Shown piece by piece: positions 43,125-52,861 of a stretch of 64,000 nt of DNA. The DNA is from Paracoccus methylovorus. Its GTDB lineage: Bacteria; Pseudomonadota; Alphaproteobacteria; Rhodobacterales; Rhodobacteraceae. Position 1 is the first letter of the stretch; every line of letters starts with the position of its first letter. The position numbers and the translations under genes were made by a program. The notes under the pieces are model-generated. The model did no database searches. It saw only the letters and a list, made by a program, of their open reading frames with translations, and was not told the DNA's origin. The stretch is taken from contig NZ_CP070368.1 of assembly GCF_016919705.1 (NCBI RefSeq), positions 1,922,001 through 1,986,000 on the forward strand, given 5' to 3'.

Positions 43125-44078
43125 TCACCCCCAGCCGCGCAACAGGCGCTGCAACAGACTCCAGCGCGGGGCGGTTACCGTCTCGCTGCCAAAGCGTGCC
43201 CGCGTCGCGGGACGCAGCCGCGAGACGCCCAGCCGCTCTCGCATCAGGATGTAAAGCCCCGAGGCCATGATCAGCCCAGCCCCCAGCACCGTGGGCCCGT
43301 CGGGGCGCTCTCCGAACAGGAACCAGCCGTATGCCACCGCCCACAGCATCTGTGAATATTGCATCGGCGCGACATTGGCCGCCTCACTTGCCTGATAGGC
43401 CAGAATCAGCAGGAAACCCGCCACAAGACCAAGCACCGCGATGACCCCCGTCAGCGCCAAGGCGCCAAGTTCCATCGGACGATAGGCTAAGCCCAGCGCG
43501 GCGCCTGTCAGCACGAAATTCCCGATCATCGGCCAAAGCAACAGGATCACCGTCCGCTCGGACCTGCCAAGCTTGCGCACGGCGATGGCCGCCAGCGCCG
43601 TAGTCGACGCCCCCATCAGCGCGGCCAGATGCCCCAGACCCAGCGGCATCACACCGGGGCGCAGCACGATCAGCACGCCGCAAAGCCCGGCGCAGACCGC
43701 CAGCCAGCGGTGCAGCCCGACCTTTTCCCCCAGCAGGGGCACCGACAGCACCGTGACGATCAGCGGCGCGGCGAAGAGCATGGAATAGACCTGCGCCAGC
43801 GGCAGCACCGAAAAGGCGTAAAACCCACCGATCCCCGAAGCCACGATGCAAAGCGACCGCAACCCGACCCAGAACGGATTGCGCGGCAGCAGGGTGCCAT
43901 GCGTCGGATCGCGCAACAACAGAATGGCCAGCGGTGGAAAGGAGAAAAGCGCCGAGAAAAACAGAATCTGCAACGCCGGATAAGTCGCGCCCAGGTGCTT
44001 GATGATTACGTCATGGGTCGCATAAAGCCCCATGGACAGAAGGGCGAGCAGCGCGCCCTTGACATTGCCCGCCGTCAT
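43125..44078 (-). CDS. EamA/DMT-family membrane transporter
   Basis: A 317-residue protein with ten predicted TM helices in two EamA repeats (first repeat LLALLSMGLYATHDVIIKHLGA to GVLIVLRPG; second from LGHLAALMGASTTALAAIAVRKLG). Exporters of this class move metabolites such as amino acids or S-adenosylmethionine; the substrate is not clear. The ATG at 44078 has GGGGAGGGG just upstream. It follows leuB on the same strand, after a terminator. Confidence 0.88.
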   Translation of the reverse strand: MTAGNVKGALLALLSMGLYATHDVIIKHLGATYPALQILFFSALFSFPPLAILLLRDPTHGTLLPRNPFWVGLRSLCIVASGIGGFYAFSVLPLAQVYSMLFAAPLIVTVLSVPLLGEKVGLHRWLAVCAGLCGVLIVLRPGVMPLGLGHLAALMGASTTALAAIAVRKLGRSERTVILLLWPMIGNFVLTGAALGLAYRPMELGALALTGVIAVLGLVAGFLLILAYQASEAANVAPMQYSQMLWAVAYGWFLFGERPDGPTVLGAGLIMASGLYILMRERLGVSRLRPATRARFGSETVTAPRWSLLQRLLRGWG

Positions 44079-44103
44079 GCCCCTCCCCAACCGTTCGAGA
44101 CAA

Positions 44104-44133
44104 GGCCGCGCCCACCGGATGGCAGGCGCGGCC
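44104..44133 (-). terminator. Intrinsic terminator-like hairpin after leuB
   Basis: On the minus strand GGCCGCGCC (44133-44125) and GGCGCGGCC (44112-44104) form a 9-base perfect stem with a 12-base loop, 7 bases after the leuB stop, followed by TTGTCTC. The T-run is imperfect but position and stem strength fit. Confidence 0.6.
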
Positions 44134-44139
44134 CGGATA

Positions 44140-45258
44140 TTACAGCGCGGAAAGCGCGGTAAGGACGTGGTCGCCCATCTCGGTGGTCGAAACCGGCTTG
44201 CCGCCCTCGGCGCCCATCAGGTCACCCGTGCGCACGCCGTCGGCCAGCACCTTCTCGACAGCCTTTTCCAGCATGTCGGCCTCGGCGCCCAGACCAAAGG
44301 AATAGCGCAGGCACATGGCAAAGCTGAGGATACAGGCGATGGGGTTCGCCTTGCCTTGGCCGGCGATATCGGGGGCCGAGCCGTGCACCGGCTCGTAAAG
44401 CGCCTTGGGCCGGCCATTGGCCATCGGAGCACCAAGGCTGGCCGAGGGCAACATGCCAAGGCTGCCGGTCAGCATCGCCGCCGCATCCGACAGGATATCG
44501 CCAAACAGGTTGTCGGTCACGATCACGTCGAACTGGCGCGGGTTGCGCACCAGTTGCATGGCACCGTTATCGGCATACATATGCGACAGTTCGACGTCCG
44601 GATATTCGTTGTCGTGGACCCATTGCACCTCTTCGCGCCAGAGGATGCCGGATTCCATCACATTGGCCTTTTCCATCGAGCACACGCGGTTGTTGCGCTT
44701 GCGTGCCAGTTCAAAGGCCGAGCGTGCGACGCGACGAATCTCTCCGCTGGTATAGCGCTGGGTGTTCACGCCGACGCGACCACCCTCGTTGCCCGGGGTA
44801 TCATCCGCAGAAATGCCGCGCGGCTCGCCGAAATAGACGCCCGAGGTCAGTTCACGCACGATCAGGATGTCGAGACCGGCCACCACCTCGCGCTTGAGCG
44901 AGCTGAAATCGGCTAGGGCATCGAAACATTGTGCGGGGCGTAGGTTGGCGAACAGGTCCATTTCCTTGCGCAGGCGCAGCAGCCCGCGCTCGGGCTTTAC
45001 CGAAAAGTCAAGATTGTCATATTTCGGCCCGCCCACGGCGCCCAGCAGGACGGCATCGACCGACTGTGCCTTGGCCATGGTTTCATCGGCCAGGGGCTTG
45101 CCACATTTGTCGTAAGCCGCGCCGCCGACCAGATCCTCGCTGACGTCAAAGGACAGACCCCGGTTGGTCTGAAACCAGCCGATGACCTTGCGCACCTCGG
45201 CCATGACCTCGGGACCGATGCCATCGCCGGGCAGGATCAGCAGGGAATAGGTGGTCAT
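44140..45258 (-). CDS. leuB: 3-Isopropylmalate dehydrogenase
   Basis: A 372-residue LeuB, the NAD-dependent third step of leucine synthesis, oxidising and decarboxylating 3-isopropylmalate in the cytoplasm. Recognisable parts are [17 protein letters not shown], the substrate loop [16 protein letters not shown], the metal-binding [17 protein letters not shown] and the NAD-binding [18 protein letters not shown]. The ATG at 45258 ([11 protein letters not shown]) matches the family start and has GAGG upstream; an ATG three codons earlier is possible. Confidence 0.96.
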   Translation of the reverse strand: MTTYSLLILPGDGIGPEVMAEVRKVIGWFQTNRGLSFDVSEDLVGGAAYDKCGKPLADETMAKAQSVDAVLLGAVGGPKYDNLDFSVKPERGLLRLRKEMDLFANLRPAQCFDALADFSSLKREVVAGLDILIVRELTSGVYFGEPRGISADDTPGNEGGRVGVNTQRYTSGEIRRVARSAFELARKRNNRVCSMEKANVMESGILWREEVQWVHDNEYPDVELSHMYADNGAMQLVRNPRQFDVIVTDNLFGDILSDAAAMLTGSLGMLPSASLGAPMANGRPKALYEPVHGSAPDIAGQGKANPIACILSFAMCLRYSFGLGAEADMLEKAVEKVLADGVRTGDLMGAEGGKPVSTTEMGDHVLTALSAL

Positions 45259-45411
45259 CGCAGGCATCCTCTATGCTTCTGGCTGTCGCCAATCGCGTAT
45301 CCTTGCGCCTGCGCTACGTCAAGTTCACGGCGAATTGGGTTGCGCCGGACGGGCGGATCGGGCCGGATGTGCGCGAACCCAAACGTCCAGAACAAAGCAA
45401 GGGAGCACCCC

Positions 45412-45813
45412 ATGAAAGCACTCGCGGCGCTGGCCGGCGCGTTGATCCTGGGAGCAGGCGCGGCGCTGGCCGACGGAGGCATCACCGTAAAGCTTCCCGA
45501 TGTCTCGGGCCTGTCCGAGACCCAGGCGAAATCGCTGATCGCCGAACTGGCGAATGTGAACGTCATCACCTCGAACTGCCCGGATTACGCGATCACGGAC
45601 GGGGAATGGACGCTGATCACCGGCACCGGCGACCTGCTGGCGGCGAAACTGGGGCTGGATGCCTCGGCCTATGACCGGACCTATTACGGGCCAGCCTTCA
45701 AGCTTCTGGACGATCCGGGGGCGTGCGATCGCATCGGTCCGACGGCAAAACCGCTGGTCCAGCAGTTGGTCGGCATGGGCGGCGGCACAACGCCGCTGAC
45801 GCAATCGCAATAA
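45412..45813 (+). CDS. Secreted hypothetical protein
   Basis: A 133-residue protein with a signal peptide (LAGALILGAGAALADGG) and two Cys (NCPDYAI and GACDRIG) likely to pair in the periplasm. I recognise the type as a conserved Rhodobacteraceae hypothetical; no function is known to me. GGGAG lies 6 bases before the ATG at 45412. Divergent from leuB. Confidence 0.78.
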   Translation: MKALAALAGALILGAGAALADGGITVKLPDVSGLSETQAKSLIAELANVNVITSNCPDYAITDGEWTLITGTGDLLAAKLGLDASAYDRTYYGPAFKLLDDPGACDRIGPTAKPLVQQLVGMGGGTTPLTQSQ

Positions 45814-45934
45814 TGTCCCGCGTTGTCGGCGTGATCGCAAACAAGGCGTGCGTTGCTGTCGCAATCGCGATGACGCACCCTTTCGGCGCAGGCGACGTCT
45901 TGCCCGTGCGCCCGTCACGCCCTAGCTTGCGCGG

Positions 45935-46738
45935 ATGATCGCCGATCCGACCTATAGGGGATTCGCGCTGGATGCCGACACGGCGCTGGCGCTTTTGCAG
46001 TGGCAGGCCGAGATGGGCGCGGACGAGCCCTGTCTCGACACGCCGCTCGACCGCTATGATTTACCCGACCGCGCCGGGGCCGCGCCTGCGCCGGAACCCG
46101 CAGCCCCGCCCGTGACAAAGCCACGCGACGAGGCCAAGGATCTGGTTGCCCATGCCGAGACCTTGGCCAGCGCCGCGACGACCCTTGCCGAACTGGCCAC
46201 TGCACAGGAATCCTTCGACGGGATCGAACTGAAAAAGGGTGCGCGCAATTTCTGCTTTTGCGACGGCAACCCGACGGCGCGCGTCATGATTATCGGCGAA
46301 GCTCCGGGCGAGGAAGAGGACCGGCTGGGCCGTCCTTTCGTCGGCCGCGCCGGGCAACTGCTGGACCTGATGTTCGGCGCCATCGGCCTGTCACGCGAGG
46401 CGGTGGATGCGGAACGCGCGCTTTATATCACCAACGTGCTGACATGGCGACCGCCCGGCAACCGCAGGCCCGAGCCGGCCGAGATCGCCATGATGCTGCC
46501 CTTCCTGACCCGACATGTCGAACTGGTGCAACCGCAGGTGCTGGTGCTGATGGGCAATACGCCCTGCATCGCTGCACTGAACCAACAAGGCATCCTGAAG
46601 CTGCGCGGCAAATGGACGACCGCCTTCGGACTGCCGACGCTGCCGATGGCCCATCCGGCCTATCTGCTGCGCACACCTTTGGCCAAGCGCGACGCCTGGG
46701 CAGACCTTCTGTCGCTGGCGGCCAAGCTGGAAGGTTAG
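45935..46738 (+). CDS. Uracil-DNA glycosylase (family 4-like)
   Basis: A 267-residue UDG. Motif 1 is GEAPGEEEDRLGRPFVGRAG (about 121-140) and motif 2 is AHPAYLLR near the C-terminus, as in the SPO1/family 4 group. It removes uracil from DNA in base-excision repair. The first iron-sulphur Cys pair appears as CFC (107, 109) rather than the usual C-x-x-C, as in many alphaproteobacterial homologues. The N-terminal about 100 residues are a poorly conserved extension. It ends in a 4-base overlap with the convergent DsbD-like gene. Confidence 0.88.
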   Translation: MIADPTYRGFALDADTALALLQWQAEMGADEPCLDTPLDRYDLPDRAGAAPAPEPAAPPVTKPRDEAKDLVAHAETLASAATTLAELATAQESFDGIELKKGARNFCFCDGNPTARVMIIGEAPGEEEDRLGRPFVGRAGQLLDLMFGAIGLSREAVDAERALYITNVLTWRPPGNRRPEPAEIAMMLPFLTRHVELVQPQVLVLMGNTPCIAALNQQGILKLRGKWTTAFGLPTLPMAHPAYLLRTPLAKRDAWADLLSLAAKLEG

Positions 46739-47517
46739 TTCGCCGCCACGCGGCAGCCCTGAAACTCGACCGCGTCGTCAGGGCCGATCAGCGTCAAGCG
46801 CAGCGATGCCGGGTCCAGCGCAAAGGGCTTGCCCGAAGCGGCGACGAAATCCGCCTGCGCCGTCAGTTGCCCCCCGGCCTCATGCGTTTCCGGGGCCGAA
46901 ACCCAGATCTCGTCATCGGCAAGCTCCATGGCGACCTCGTCGCCGCGGTCGCTGTCCGCCGTGGGCAATGTGGCGGTGACCTGCATACCGTCCGCGATGG
47001 GCGCGATATGGCAGTCGGGCTGCAGGTCCGAGGTCTCGGGCTGGCGGGCGATGGCAGCCTCGATCAGCGGGTCGGGCATGGACCCGGCCGGTTCGGCCTG
47101 CAACTCCACCCGCACCGGCACGCAGATATCCTGACAAATGCCGAAATCGACCACCACTTTCGCATCTACCGGCGCGATGGAAACGACGGGGGTGATCTCG
47201 ATCGGCAGGACCAGCTCTTCGTGATAGCCCAAGGTACGCTCGCCACCCGATTCGATCACCTCGGGGCGCGGCCACAGCAGCCGCACCTCGCCCAGGTTCT
47301 GCGAGCCCGCCCAGTCAAAGCGCGGCGGCACGCCGGCATCACCGGGGCTGCGCCAATAGGTCTTCCAGCCCGGCTCAAGCCGCAGGTGCAGCGCGGTCAT
47401 CCGATGGCCTTCGGACGTGGTCCAGCCGGGCAGAAGCGTAGCGGACAGCAGTCCGGGCGGCAGGTCCTGCGCCAGGGCCGGCGCGGCGGTCAGGAAAAGC
47501 AGGGCGAGGGTCTTCAT
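46735..47517 (-). CDS. DsbD N-terminal-domain-like secreted protein
   Basis: A 260-residue periplasmic protein: signal peptide to about residue 17 (LTAAPALAQD), then a DsbD-alpha type Ig fold with GWKTYWRSPGDAGVPPRFDWAGSQN and the Cys pair FGICQDICVPV. In DsbD this domain passes electrons to periplasmic partners, but here the membrane and thioredoxin domains are absent. It may be a stand-alone thiol carrier or a cytochrome/copper maturation helper. Confidence 0.85.
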   Translation of the reverse strand: MKTLALLFLTAAPALAQDLPPGLLSATLLPGWTTSEGHRMTALHLRLEPGWKTYWRSPGDAGVPPRFDWAGSQNLGEVRLLWPRPEVIESGGERTLGYHEELVLPIEITPVVSIAPVDAKVVVDFGICQDICVPVRVELQAEPAGSMPDPLIEAAIARQPETSDLQPDCHIAPIADGMQVTATLPTADSDRGDEVAMELADDEIWVSAPETHEAGGQLTAQADFVAASGKPFALDPASLRLTLIGPDDAVEFQGCRVAAN

Positions 47518-47626
47518 GGCGCTGTTCTAGTCGCCTCGCCCCCTCGCCGTGAAGTCACATTAGCGGCAGTCCCTTGCGAAAACATCGCACAAGGCCGATC
47601 TTTAAGAAAAAGAGACGGAGCAGATC

Positions 47627-48199
47627 ATGGAACAGTCCAGCAACCTGACCGGCAAGATGCTGATCGCCATGCCCGCCATGCGCGACCCGCGTTTCGAGCA
47701 GTCCGTGATCCTGATCTGCGCCCATTCCGAAGATGGCGCGATGGGGCTGGTGGTCAACCGGCCGCTGCCGGAAATCGGATTTTCGGACCTGCTGGCCCAG
47801 CTTGGCATCGAGGTCGAGGAAAACGCGCTGGACATCCCCGTACGCTTTGGCGGCCCTGTCGAGCCGGGCCGAGGCTTCGTGCTGCACCGCGCGCCTCTCG
47901 ACATTGATCTGGGCGAAAACCGGATGCGCATCAGCGACGATCTGGCCATGTCCACCACCCGCGACATTCTGGAAGATTTCGCGCGCGGTCAGGGGCCGCA
48001 ACCCGCCATGCTGGCGCTTGGCTATGCCGGCTGGGGACCAGGGCAGTTGGATACGGAAATCCTGGAAAACGGTTGGCTGACGTCAGAGCGGGGCGATGAA
48101 ATCATCTTCGGGACAGACAACCCCGGCAAATGGCGTGCGGCGCTGAAATCCATCGGCATCGACCCGTTGATGCTGTCACCCAGCGCGGGCCACGCCTGA
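47627..48199 (+). CDS. YqgE/AlgH family protein
   Basis: A 190-residue UPF0301 protein: NLTGKMLIAMPAMRDPRFEQSVILICAHSEDGAMGLVVNRPL is the family start and GYAGWGPGQLDTEILENGWL the conserved centre. The biochemical role is unsettled; AlgH was first linked to alginate regulation in Pseudomonas. A good GGAG-type site lies before the ATG. Its end overlaps the convergent tsaC-like gene by 24 bases. Confidence 0.93.
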   Translation: MEQSSNLTGKMLIAMPAMRDPRFEQSVILICAHSEDGAMGLVVNRPLPEIGFSDLLAQLGIEVEENALDIPVRFGGPVEPGRGFVLHRAPLDIDLGENRMRISDDLAMSTTRDILEDFARGQGPQPAMLALGYAGWGPGQLDTEILENGWLTSERGDEIIFGTDNPGKWRAALKSIGIDPLMLSPSAGHA

Positions 48200-49153
48200 T
48201 CCCTGACGCGGCGCGGCGGCGCGGCGCAGGCGGTCGTTGATCGCGGCCCCCAGCCCATGCTCGGGCACCGGCGCGACGGCGATGGGCACACCCCGCGCAT
48301 CGGCCCGGTGCAGCAGATCGAAAAGCCTTGCCGCGGCCTCTGTCAGGTCGCCGGTTTCGCTAAGCGTCATTTCGCCAGCGACGGGACCAAAGCCGATCAG
48401 CAACTCGCCCGGCCGGGCCGCATCGGCATTCAGCCGCACGTCGGCGCGGGGCGCGTAATGGCTGGTCAGCTGCCCCGGCGCATTGGGCGCGTCGGTATTG
48501 ATCCGGGGTTGGGTAAGCGGCCGTCCCAGCGCCGCCTCGATCTCTTCCGACGCAATGCCGCCGGGACGCAACAGTGCGGGCTGACCGTCCACCCAGCTGA
48601 CGATGGTCGATTCCACCCCGACCGGACAGGCGCCCGCATCCAGCACCGCCGCGATACGCCCGCCAAGCCCGTCCTCGGGATCTGCGGCATGGGCCGCCGT
48701 GGTCGGGCTGATCCGCCCCGAAGGATTGGCCGAGGGCGCCGCCAACGGCCCGCCAAAGGCGCGCAGCACCTTTTGCGCGGCAGGATGCGCGGGTACGCGA
48801 ATCGCCACCGTATCCAGCCCCGCCGTCACCAGCGAGGCGATGTCGGCCCCCGGGCGCAACGGCAGCACCAGCGTCAGCGCGCCGGGCCAGAACGCCGTCG
48901 CCAAATCCAACGCGGCTTTGTCGAAGACCGCGATACGCTGGGCCGCCGCCAGATCCGGCAGATGCACGATCAGCGGGTTAAAGGACGGTCTGCCCTTGGC
49001 CTCATAGATGCGGGCCACGGCCTGGGCGTTGCGGGCGTCGCCCGCCAGCCCGTAAACCGTCTCGGTCGGGATCGCGACCAACTCGCCCTGCGACAGCAGT
49101 TCGGCGGCGGCGCGGACACCCGCAGGATCATGGCCAAGAATCAGCGTCTGCAT
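48176..49153 (-). CDS. L-threonylcarbamoyladenylate synthase (Sua5/YwlC type)
   Basis: A 325-residue protein with a YrdC domain (about 12-200; GELVAIPTETVYGLAGDA, KGRPSFNPLIVHL, SANPSGRISPT) and a C-terminal Sua5 domain linked by PGQLTSHYAPRADV. It makes threonylcarbamoyl-AMP from Thr, bicarbonate and ATP for the t6A37 modification of ANN-decoding tRNAs. Length fits the two-domain Sua5/YwlC form rather than short TsaC. Confidence 0.94.
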   Translation of the reverse strand: MQTLILGHDPAGVRAAAELLSQGELVAIPTETVYGLAGDARNAQAVARIYEAKGRPSFNPLIVHLPDLAAAQRIAVFDKAALDLATAFWPGALTLVLPLRPGADIASLVTAGLDTVAIRVPAHPAAQKVLRAFGGPLAAPSANPSGRISPTTAAHAADPEDGLGGRIAAVLDAGACPVGVESTIVSWVDGQPALLRPGGIASEEIEAALGRPLTQPRINTDAPNAPGQLTSHYAPRADVRLNADAARPGELLIGFGPVAGEMTLSETGDLTEAAARLFDLLHRADARGVPIAVAPVPEHGLGAAINDRLRRAAAPRQGSGVARAG

Positions 49154-49267
49154 TCGTTACGTCGGGTTGTGGTTGATGGACGCGGGTCCGCAAATATGAT
49201 CGAACCTCATGGCATCAGTTACGCGCCGCAGCAGGATTTGCCAAGGCGCCAGAGGGAGAGAGTGCGG

Positions 49268-50959
49268 ATGGCCTATCAAGCCCCCGTCGAGCAAATCGAG
49301 TTCATTCTGAACCGGATCGTTTCGTTTCCGGAACTGTCCGGCACCGAACGCTTTGCCGAGGCGACGGCGGAAACCACGACCGCCATCCTGACCGAAGCCG
49401 GCAAGCTGGCGACCGAGGTCATCGCGCCGGTGAACCGCTTGGGCGACCTGACACCCGCGCGGCTGGAGAATGGCAAGCTGCGGTCAAGCCCCGGCTATGC
49501 CGAAGCTTTCCGCGCGCTGGCCGAGGGCGGCTGGATCGGCATCGCCGCCAGCCCCGAATATGGCGGCATGGGTCTGCCGCAGGCGCTGAACATGGCGGTG
49601 AACGAAATGGTGGCCTCGGGCTGCCTGGCGTTGCAGCTGAACCCGCTGCTGACGCAGGGCCAGATCGAGGCGCTGGAACATCACGGCAGCGAGGAACTGA
49701 AGGCGCTGTACCTGCCCAAGCTGATCTCGGGCGAATGGTCGGGGACGATGAACCTGACCGAGCCTCAGGCCGGATCGGACGTGGGGGCGCTGACCACAAA
49801 GGCCGAACGCGACGGCGACGGCTCGTATCGCGTCACCGGGCAAAAGATCTTCATCACCTGGGGCGACAGCGACGTGACTGAAAACGTCTGCCATCTGGTG
49901 CTGGCGCGCCTGCCCGACGGCGGCAAGGGAACGCGCGGCATCAGCCTGTTCATGGTGCCAAAGCTCATCCCCGACGAAAATGGCAACCCGGGCATTGCCA
50001 ACGATCTGCGCGTCGTCAGTCTGGAACACAAGCTGGGCATCCACGGCAGCCCCACCTGCGTCATGAGCTTCGAGGGCGCAAAAGGCTGGCTCGTCGGCGA
50101 GGAAAACAAAGGCATGGCCGCCATGTTCACCATGATGAACGCGGCGCGTCTGGGCGTCGGCGTGCAGGGCGTGGCGCAGGCCGAGGCGGCGTTGCAGCAG
50201 GCCGTGACCTATGCGACCGAGCGCTTGCAGATGGGTCCGATCATCCGCCACCCCGACGTGCGCCGGATGCTGGCCGTCTCGCGGGCCGAAGTATTCGCCG
50301 CACGCGCCATCTGTCTGGCCTGTGCCGTGGCGCTGGACATGGCCCGGGCCACGGGGTCCGAGGAATGGGCCGCACGCGCCGCCCTGCTGACCCCCATCGC
50401 CAAGGCGCATGGCACCGATGTCGGCATGCGCGTCGCCGATACCGCCGTGCAAGTGCATGGCGGCATGGGTTATATCGAGGAAACCGGCGCCGCCCAATAT
50501 CTGCGCGACGTTCGCATCACCGCCATTTACGAGGGCACGAACGGCATTCAGGCCATGGATCTGGTCGGCCGCAAGCTTGCCGATGGCGGCGCGGCGGCGA
50601 TGGCGTTGCTGGACGAAATCCTTGACGGTGCAAAGGCCGCACAGACGGACGAGCCCGATCTGGCCAACCAGCTTTGGCAGGCCGCCGAGACCTTGCGCGA
50701 GGCGACGCAGGACCTGCTGGAACAGGACATGGCGGACCGTTTCGCCGGCGCCGTGCCCTATCTGTCCGCCTTTGCCCGGGTGCTGGGCGCGCATTACCAT
50801 CTGCGCGCAGCGACCGGCGGCGGCAGCAAGGCGCTGGCGCGGTTGTATATCACCCGCATCCTGCCGCAATTCGCTGCCGATCTGGCCGCGGCGCGTGGCG
50901 GTGTGGGCGATCTGGAGGCGCTTGACGATGCCGTGCTCTCGGGTCAAATGACCGGGTGA
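49268..50959 (+). CDS. Acyl-CoA dehydrogenase (DmdC-like, with C-terminal extension)
   Basis: A 563-residue flavoprotein. The ACAD core has SGEWSGTMNLTEPQAGSDVGALTT, YRVTGQKIFITWGDSD and the C-terminal QVHGGMGYIEETGAAQYLRD with AIYEGTNGIQAMDL. An extra C-terminal helical domain of about 130 residues places it in the long group that includes 3-methylmercaptopropionyl-CoA dehydrogenase (DmdC). Its electrons go to ETF and then to ETF-ubiquinone oxidoreductase, encoded at 56334. The ATG at 49268 has GGGAG about 9 bases upstream. Substrate not certain. Confidence 0.88.
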   Translation: MAYQAPVEQIEFILNRIVSFPELSGTERFAEATAETTTAILTEAGKLATEVIAPVNRLGDLTPARLENGKLRSSPGYAEAFRALAEGGWIGIAASPEYGGMGLPQALNMAVNEMVASGCLALQLNPLLTQGQIEALEHHGSEELKALYLPKLISGEWSGTMNLTEPQAGSDVGALTTKAERDGDGSYRVTGQKIFITWGDSDVTENVCHLVLARLPDGGKGTRGISLFMVPKLIPDENGNPGIANDLRVVSLEHKLGIHGSPTCVMSFEGAKGWLVGEENKGMAAMFTMMNAARLGVGVQGVAQAEAALQQAVTYATERLQMGPIIRHPDVRRMLAVSRAEVFAARAICLACAVALDMARATGSEEWAARAALLTPIAKAHGTDVGMRVADTAVQVHGGMGYIEETGAAQYLRDVRITAIYEGTNGIQAMDLVGRKLADGGAAAMALLDEILDGAKAAQTDEPDLANQLWQAAETLREATQDLLEQDMADRFAGAVPYLSAFARVLGAHYHLRAATGGGSKALARLYITRILPQFAADLAAARGGVGDLEALDDAVLSGQMTG

Positions 50960-51978
50960 TACGCACCGAGACACATACCCCTCCGGCCGAGGGCGAGGCG
51001 CATGAGATCGCCCCCGGCGTATTCTGGTTCCAACTGCCCCTGCCCTTTAAGCCCGATACGGTCAACGCCTATGCCTTTCGCGACGCGGATGGCTGGACCG
51101 TGGTGGACACCGGCCTCGACACTCGTCGTGGGCGTGGTCTCTGGCAGGGTTTCCTGAAGGGGCCGCTGGCCGGCGCGCCGGTGACACGGCTGATCGCCAC
51201 CCATCACCACATCGACCATATCGGCCTTGCCGGCTGGTTTCAGGCTCAGGGGGCCGAACTGTGGACTTCGCGCTCATCCTGGCTGATGGCGCGGATGGGG
51301 ATTCTGGACGTGCAGGAACGCCCGACGCCTCAGGCCATCGCCTTTTGGCGTCAGGCCGGCATGCCGCCCGAACTGGTCGAGGAACGCAGCCACGAACGCC
51401 CCTTCAACAGCGCCGATGTCTGCGCCCCGCTGCCGCCCGGCTATCGCCGGCTGCACGAGGACCAGCAGATCGATTTCGGCGAGCGGCGCTGGATCGTGCG
51501 CATGGGCAATGGCCATGCGCCGGAACACGTCACGCTTTGGTCGCTGGACGACGATCTGGTAATCGGCGGCGATCAGATGCTGGCGACGATCTCGCCCAAC
51601 CTGGGCGTCTATCCCACCGAACCCGAAGCCGATCCCGTCGGCGACTGGCTGGAAAGCTGCGAAAGGCTGGCGCAATTCGCCCGGGCCGATCAACTGGTCC
51701 TGCCCGGTCATAAGCTGCCATATCGTGGCCTGCCGACCCGGATGCGGCAACTGGCCGAGAACCAACGCGCCGCGCTTGCCCGGCTGCTGGACGGGCTGCG
51801 GCAAGAGCCGCTAAGCGTCGTGGATTGCTTTCCCCTGCTTTATCGACGCCAGATCGCCAAGCCGGAATTCGGCCTCGCCCTGGCCGAAGCGGTCGGGCAT
51901 ATCAACCACCTGCGCGGAAGCGGCCAGGTGTGGCCAATGGGCAAGACTGAAACCGGCACGGTGCTTTGGGGGGCGTGA
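50956..51978 (+). CDS. MBL-fold metallo-hydrolase
   Basis: A 340-residue metallo-beta-lactamase-fold protein. The metal motif is [14 protein letters not shown] (HxHxDH), followed by the third His region [12 protein letters not shown] and [12 protein letters not shown], with [12 protein letters not shown] near the end. A C-terminal helical region (about 245-320) is typical of acyl-thioesterase-like MBL proteins. It starts with GTG inside the acyl-CoA dehydrogenase stop (GTGA), so the two are coupled; a CoA-ester hydrolase role is a reasonable inference. Confidence 0.88.
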   Translation: MIRTETHTPPAEGEAHEIAPGVFWFQLPLPFKPDTVNAYAFRDADGWTVVDTGLDTRRGRGLWQGFLKGPLAGAPVTRLIATHHHIDHIGLAGWFQAQGAELWTSRSSWLMARMGILDVQERPTPQAIAFWRQAGMPPELVEERSHERPFNSADVCAPLPPGYRRLHEDQQIDFGERRWIVRMGNGHAPEHVTLWSLDDDLVIGGDQMLATISPNLGVYPTEPEADPVGDWLESCERLAQFARADQLVLPGHKLPYRGLPTRMRQLAENQRAALARLLDGLRQEPLSVVDCFPLLYRRQIAKPEFGLALAEAVGHINHLRGSGQVWPMGKTETGTVLWGA

Positions 51979-52037
51979 CACGCCTGCCGCCTTGCGCTAT
52001 CCCTGCCCCAAGCATCGCATCGTTCACGGACAGGATC

Positions 52038-52190
52038 ATGGTCTCGCATCACCAAATCACCGAACACAAGCATGGCGAAATGGACATCCGTCACCAGCAG
52101 GCGACCTTCGCCGGCTTCATCAAGACGTCGATCTGGGTCAGCGTCCTGACGATCTTCATTCTGGTGTTCATGGCCTTGGCCAACGCCTGA
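52038..52190 (+). CDS. ctaH: aa3-type cytochrome c oxidase subunit IV
   Basis: A 50-residue membrane protein: [21 protein letters not shown] is the characteristic N-terminus of the Paracoccus CtaH/COX4_pro_2 family, followed by one TM helix ([17 protein letters not shown]). It is the small accessory subunit of the aa3 oxidase in the inner membrane. Dispensable for activity in Paracoccus denitrificans as far as known. AGGA lies 3-6 bases before the ATG at 52038. The other oxidase genes are not nearby. Confidence 0.92.
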   Translation: MVSHHQITEHKHGEMDIRHQQATFAGFIKTSIWVSVLTIFILVFMALANA

Positions 52191-52213
52191 TCCTGACCGG
52201 GGAAAAATCAAAT

Positions 52214-52861
52214 ATGCAAAGGCGTGCCTTCCTTGCGCTGGCGCTGCCAGCCGTGCTTGCGGCCTGCGGTGCCGATAACAAATGGGCCAGCGACGAATCG
52301 ATCCGCCGAGTCCGCTATGTCGCGAACGAGCCGCCCTCGATCACGCTGTTCACCGTGATCGGCATACCGCGTGGCGAAGGCGGGCATTCCGCGTTGATGA
52401 TCAACGGCAGCCAGCGCGTGATCTATGATCCCGCCGGCAGTTGGGAACATCCGTCGATCCCGGAACGGCGCGACGTGCTTTACGGCATCACGCCAAACTT
52501 CAAGAATTTCTATATCGATTATCACGCCCGCTCGACCTATTGGGTAGCCGAGGACACCGTGCAGGTGTCGCTGGCCGTTGCCGATGCGGCAATCCGCTCG
52601 GTCGAACAGCAGGGCCCCTCGAACAAAAGCTTCTGCGCCGTCAATACCGGCAAGGCGCTAAGCCGCGTGCCGGGCTTCGAAGGCGCGCCGACCGGCTTTT
52701 CGCCCCTCAAGCTGCGGGAATGGTTCCTGACCCTGCCGGGCGTGACCTCCAAGCGGCACATGGACGGCGACCCTGCCAACAATCACGACGTGCTGTTGCG
52801 CCAGAAAAGCGGTGTGATCGCCGGTTATGGCCGCGACGGCCAGCTTCACGTGATGAAGTAA
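52214..52861 (+). CDS. Lipoprotein-like hypothetical with Tat/lipobox-type start
   Basis: A 215-residue protein: QRRAFLALALPAVLAACG carries an RR pair and a lipobox LAAC (Cys18). The body has GGHSALMINGSQRVIYDPAGS, with a His, and FCAVNTGKALSRVPGF, with a Cys, which together suggest a papain-like/NlpC-type fold; this is tentative. It is conserved in Rhodobacteraceae next to ctaH in my recollection. It overlaps the convergent azlD-like gene by 16 bases. Confidence 0.7.
   Translation: MQRRAFLALALPAVLAACGADNKWASDESIRRVRYVANEPPSITLFTVIGIPRGEGGHSALMINGSQRVIYDPAGSWEHPSIPERRDVLYGITPNFKNFYIDYHARSTYWVAEDTVQVSLAVADAAIRSVEQQGPSNKSFCAVNTGKALSRVPGFEGAPTGFSPLKLREWFLTLPGVTSKRHMDGDPANNHDVLLRQKSGVIAGYGRDGQLHVMK

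Noticed and set aside
48257..49267. Very long plus-strand frame continuing upstream of the acyl-CoA dehydrogenase
   Set aside because: It runs antisense to the Sua5-type gene and is an open frame produced by high GC; the family N-terminus and a ribosome-binding site fix the start at 49268.
49484..50974. 496-codon minus-strand frame opposite the acyl-CoA dehydrogenase
   Set aside because: Antisense shadow with an unnatural His/Gln/Arg-rich composition.
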